Positions 37,488 through 37,665 of a stretch of DNA of 37,665 bases are shown one piece after another (position 1 is the first letter of the stretch; the number at the start of each line of letters is the position of its first letter). Below the pieces are notes generated by a model. The model did not search any database and was not told the origin of the DNA. It was given only the letters and a program-made list of their open reading frames with translations. The translations under genes and the position numbers were made by a program. Source of the stretch: a virus; the IMG/VR virus record IMGVR_UViG_3300034110_000147, positions 1 through 37,665 of that record. The stretch is one strand, 5' to 3'.

Positions 37488-37665
37488 ATGTTACAAATCA
37501 ATCCAGTATTTAAAACAGACTCTTACAAACTGAGCCACAAAGGTTTTATGACCGAAGGCACAGGCATGATCTACAGCAACTGCACAGCACGTAACGGCAA
37601 ATATCTTCCAGTTAATAAAGAAGACTGGGATGGCAAGGTTGTTTGGTTCGGCTCACAAGCAATGT
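37488..37665 (+). CDS. nadV: NadV/NAMPT-like transferase (5' part; window edge)
   Basis: Only 59 residues are present. NPVFKTDSYKLSHKGFMTEG and TGMIYSNCTARNGKY match the start of nicotinamide phosphoribosyltransferases (TDSYKxxHxxxxP... YSxxxxR). Phage homologues regenerate NMN from nicotinamide and PRPP, or in the NARP1 pathway (Namat) join nicotinamide with ADP-ribose-pyrophosphate to give NAD+ directly. It follows the Prs-like gene by 11 bases with AGGAAA as ribosome-binding site, so the two form an operon. Confidence 0.85.
   Translation, partial: MLQINPVFKTDSYKLSHKGFMTEGTGMIYSNCTARNGKYLPVNKEDWDGKVVWFGSQAM

Noticed and set aside
1-37665. tRNA genes, CRISPR arrays, insertion sequences, homing endonucleases and introns
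   Set aside because: No cloverleaf-like sequence, spaced repeats, transposase or GIY-YIG/HNH motif was seen, and the core genes are uninterrupted.

Overview
This window is part of the genome of a T4-like phage (a contractile-tailed myovirus). The evidence is a long series of recognisable T4 core genes in near-T4 order. The host cannot be read directly. Good sigma70 promoters (TTGACA-N17-TATAAT style) point to a proteobacterial host. The accessory genes (phoH, folE, a RyR-domain gene, Prs/NadV-like genes, a large DUF4815-type tail protein) resemble those of marine or aquatic T4-like phages. Everything about the host is inference. No tRNA gene, CRISPR array, insertion sequence or transposase is visible, and no gene-free stretch exceeds about 150 bases.

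Layout. (1) Positions 1-2728 hold uvsW (minus, cut by the window edge), a ParB-fold gene (minus), then a tail-tube-fold gene and uvsY (plus), which diverge from a palindromic pair of late promoters. (2) Positions 2785-13726 on the minus strand hold the head/tail/packaging block. In transcription order it reads 14, 15, 16, 17, 18, 19, a small probable internal head protein, 20, 67, a 68-position gene, 21, 22, 23. Late promoters of the NATAAATA type sit in front of 18, 20, 67, 22 and 23, with a variant, ACTAAATA, in front of 14. (3) Positions 13727-14903 carry three tiny plus-strand genes, each with its own sigma70 promoter, inserted between neck genes 13 and 14. (4) Positions 14904-22617 on the minus strand continue the tail/neck block: 8, a 1624-residue protein, two small genes and 13. 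(5) From 22664 to the end, all genes are on the plus strand and carry DNA replication, recombination and nucleotide metabolism: a small membrane protein, a kinase-phosphatase (PNKP-like), 45, 44, 62, regA, a RyR-domain gene, folE, a Pif1/Dda-like helicase, DNA ligase, a FmdB-type zinc ribbon, phoH, a RecB/Cas4-like nuclease, 33, 59 and 32. A membrane cassette follows (lipoprotein, Cys-rich membrane protein, LemA-like protein), then a Prs-like gene and the start of a NadV/NAMPT-like gene.

How it works together. The plus-strand region supplies the replisome: clamp 45, loader 44/62, SSB 32, helicase loader 59, ligase, UvsW/UvsY recombination. It also supplies the late-transcription coactivator 33 that, with clamp 45, would turn on the late promoters of the minus-strand structural genes. 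The most interesting items are: the Prs-like + NadV-like pair, which fits the published NARP1 NAD+-reconstitution anti-defence pathway; a hairpin in front of the RecB-like nuclease that hides a perfect ribosome-binding site in read-through RNA but not in RNA from a promoter located inside the hairpin; a LemA-like/membrane-protein cassette; a PNKP-like enzyme with a PPP-type rather than HAD phosphatase; a gp32 with no cysteine and so no zinc finger; and a small protein with a T4-like capsid-targeting N-terminus.
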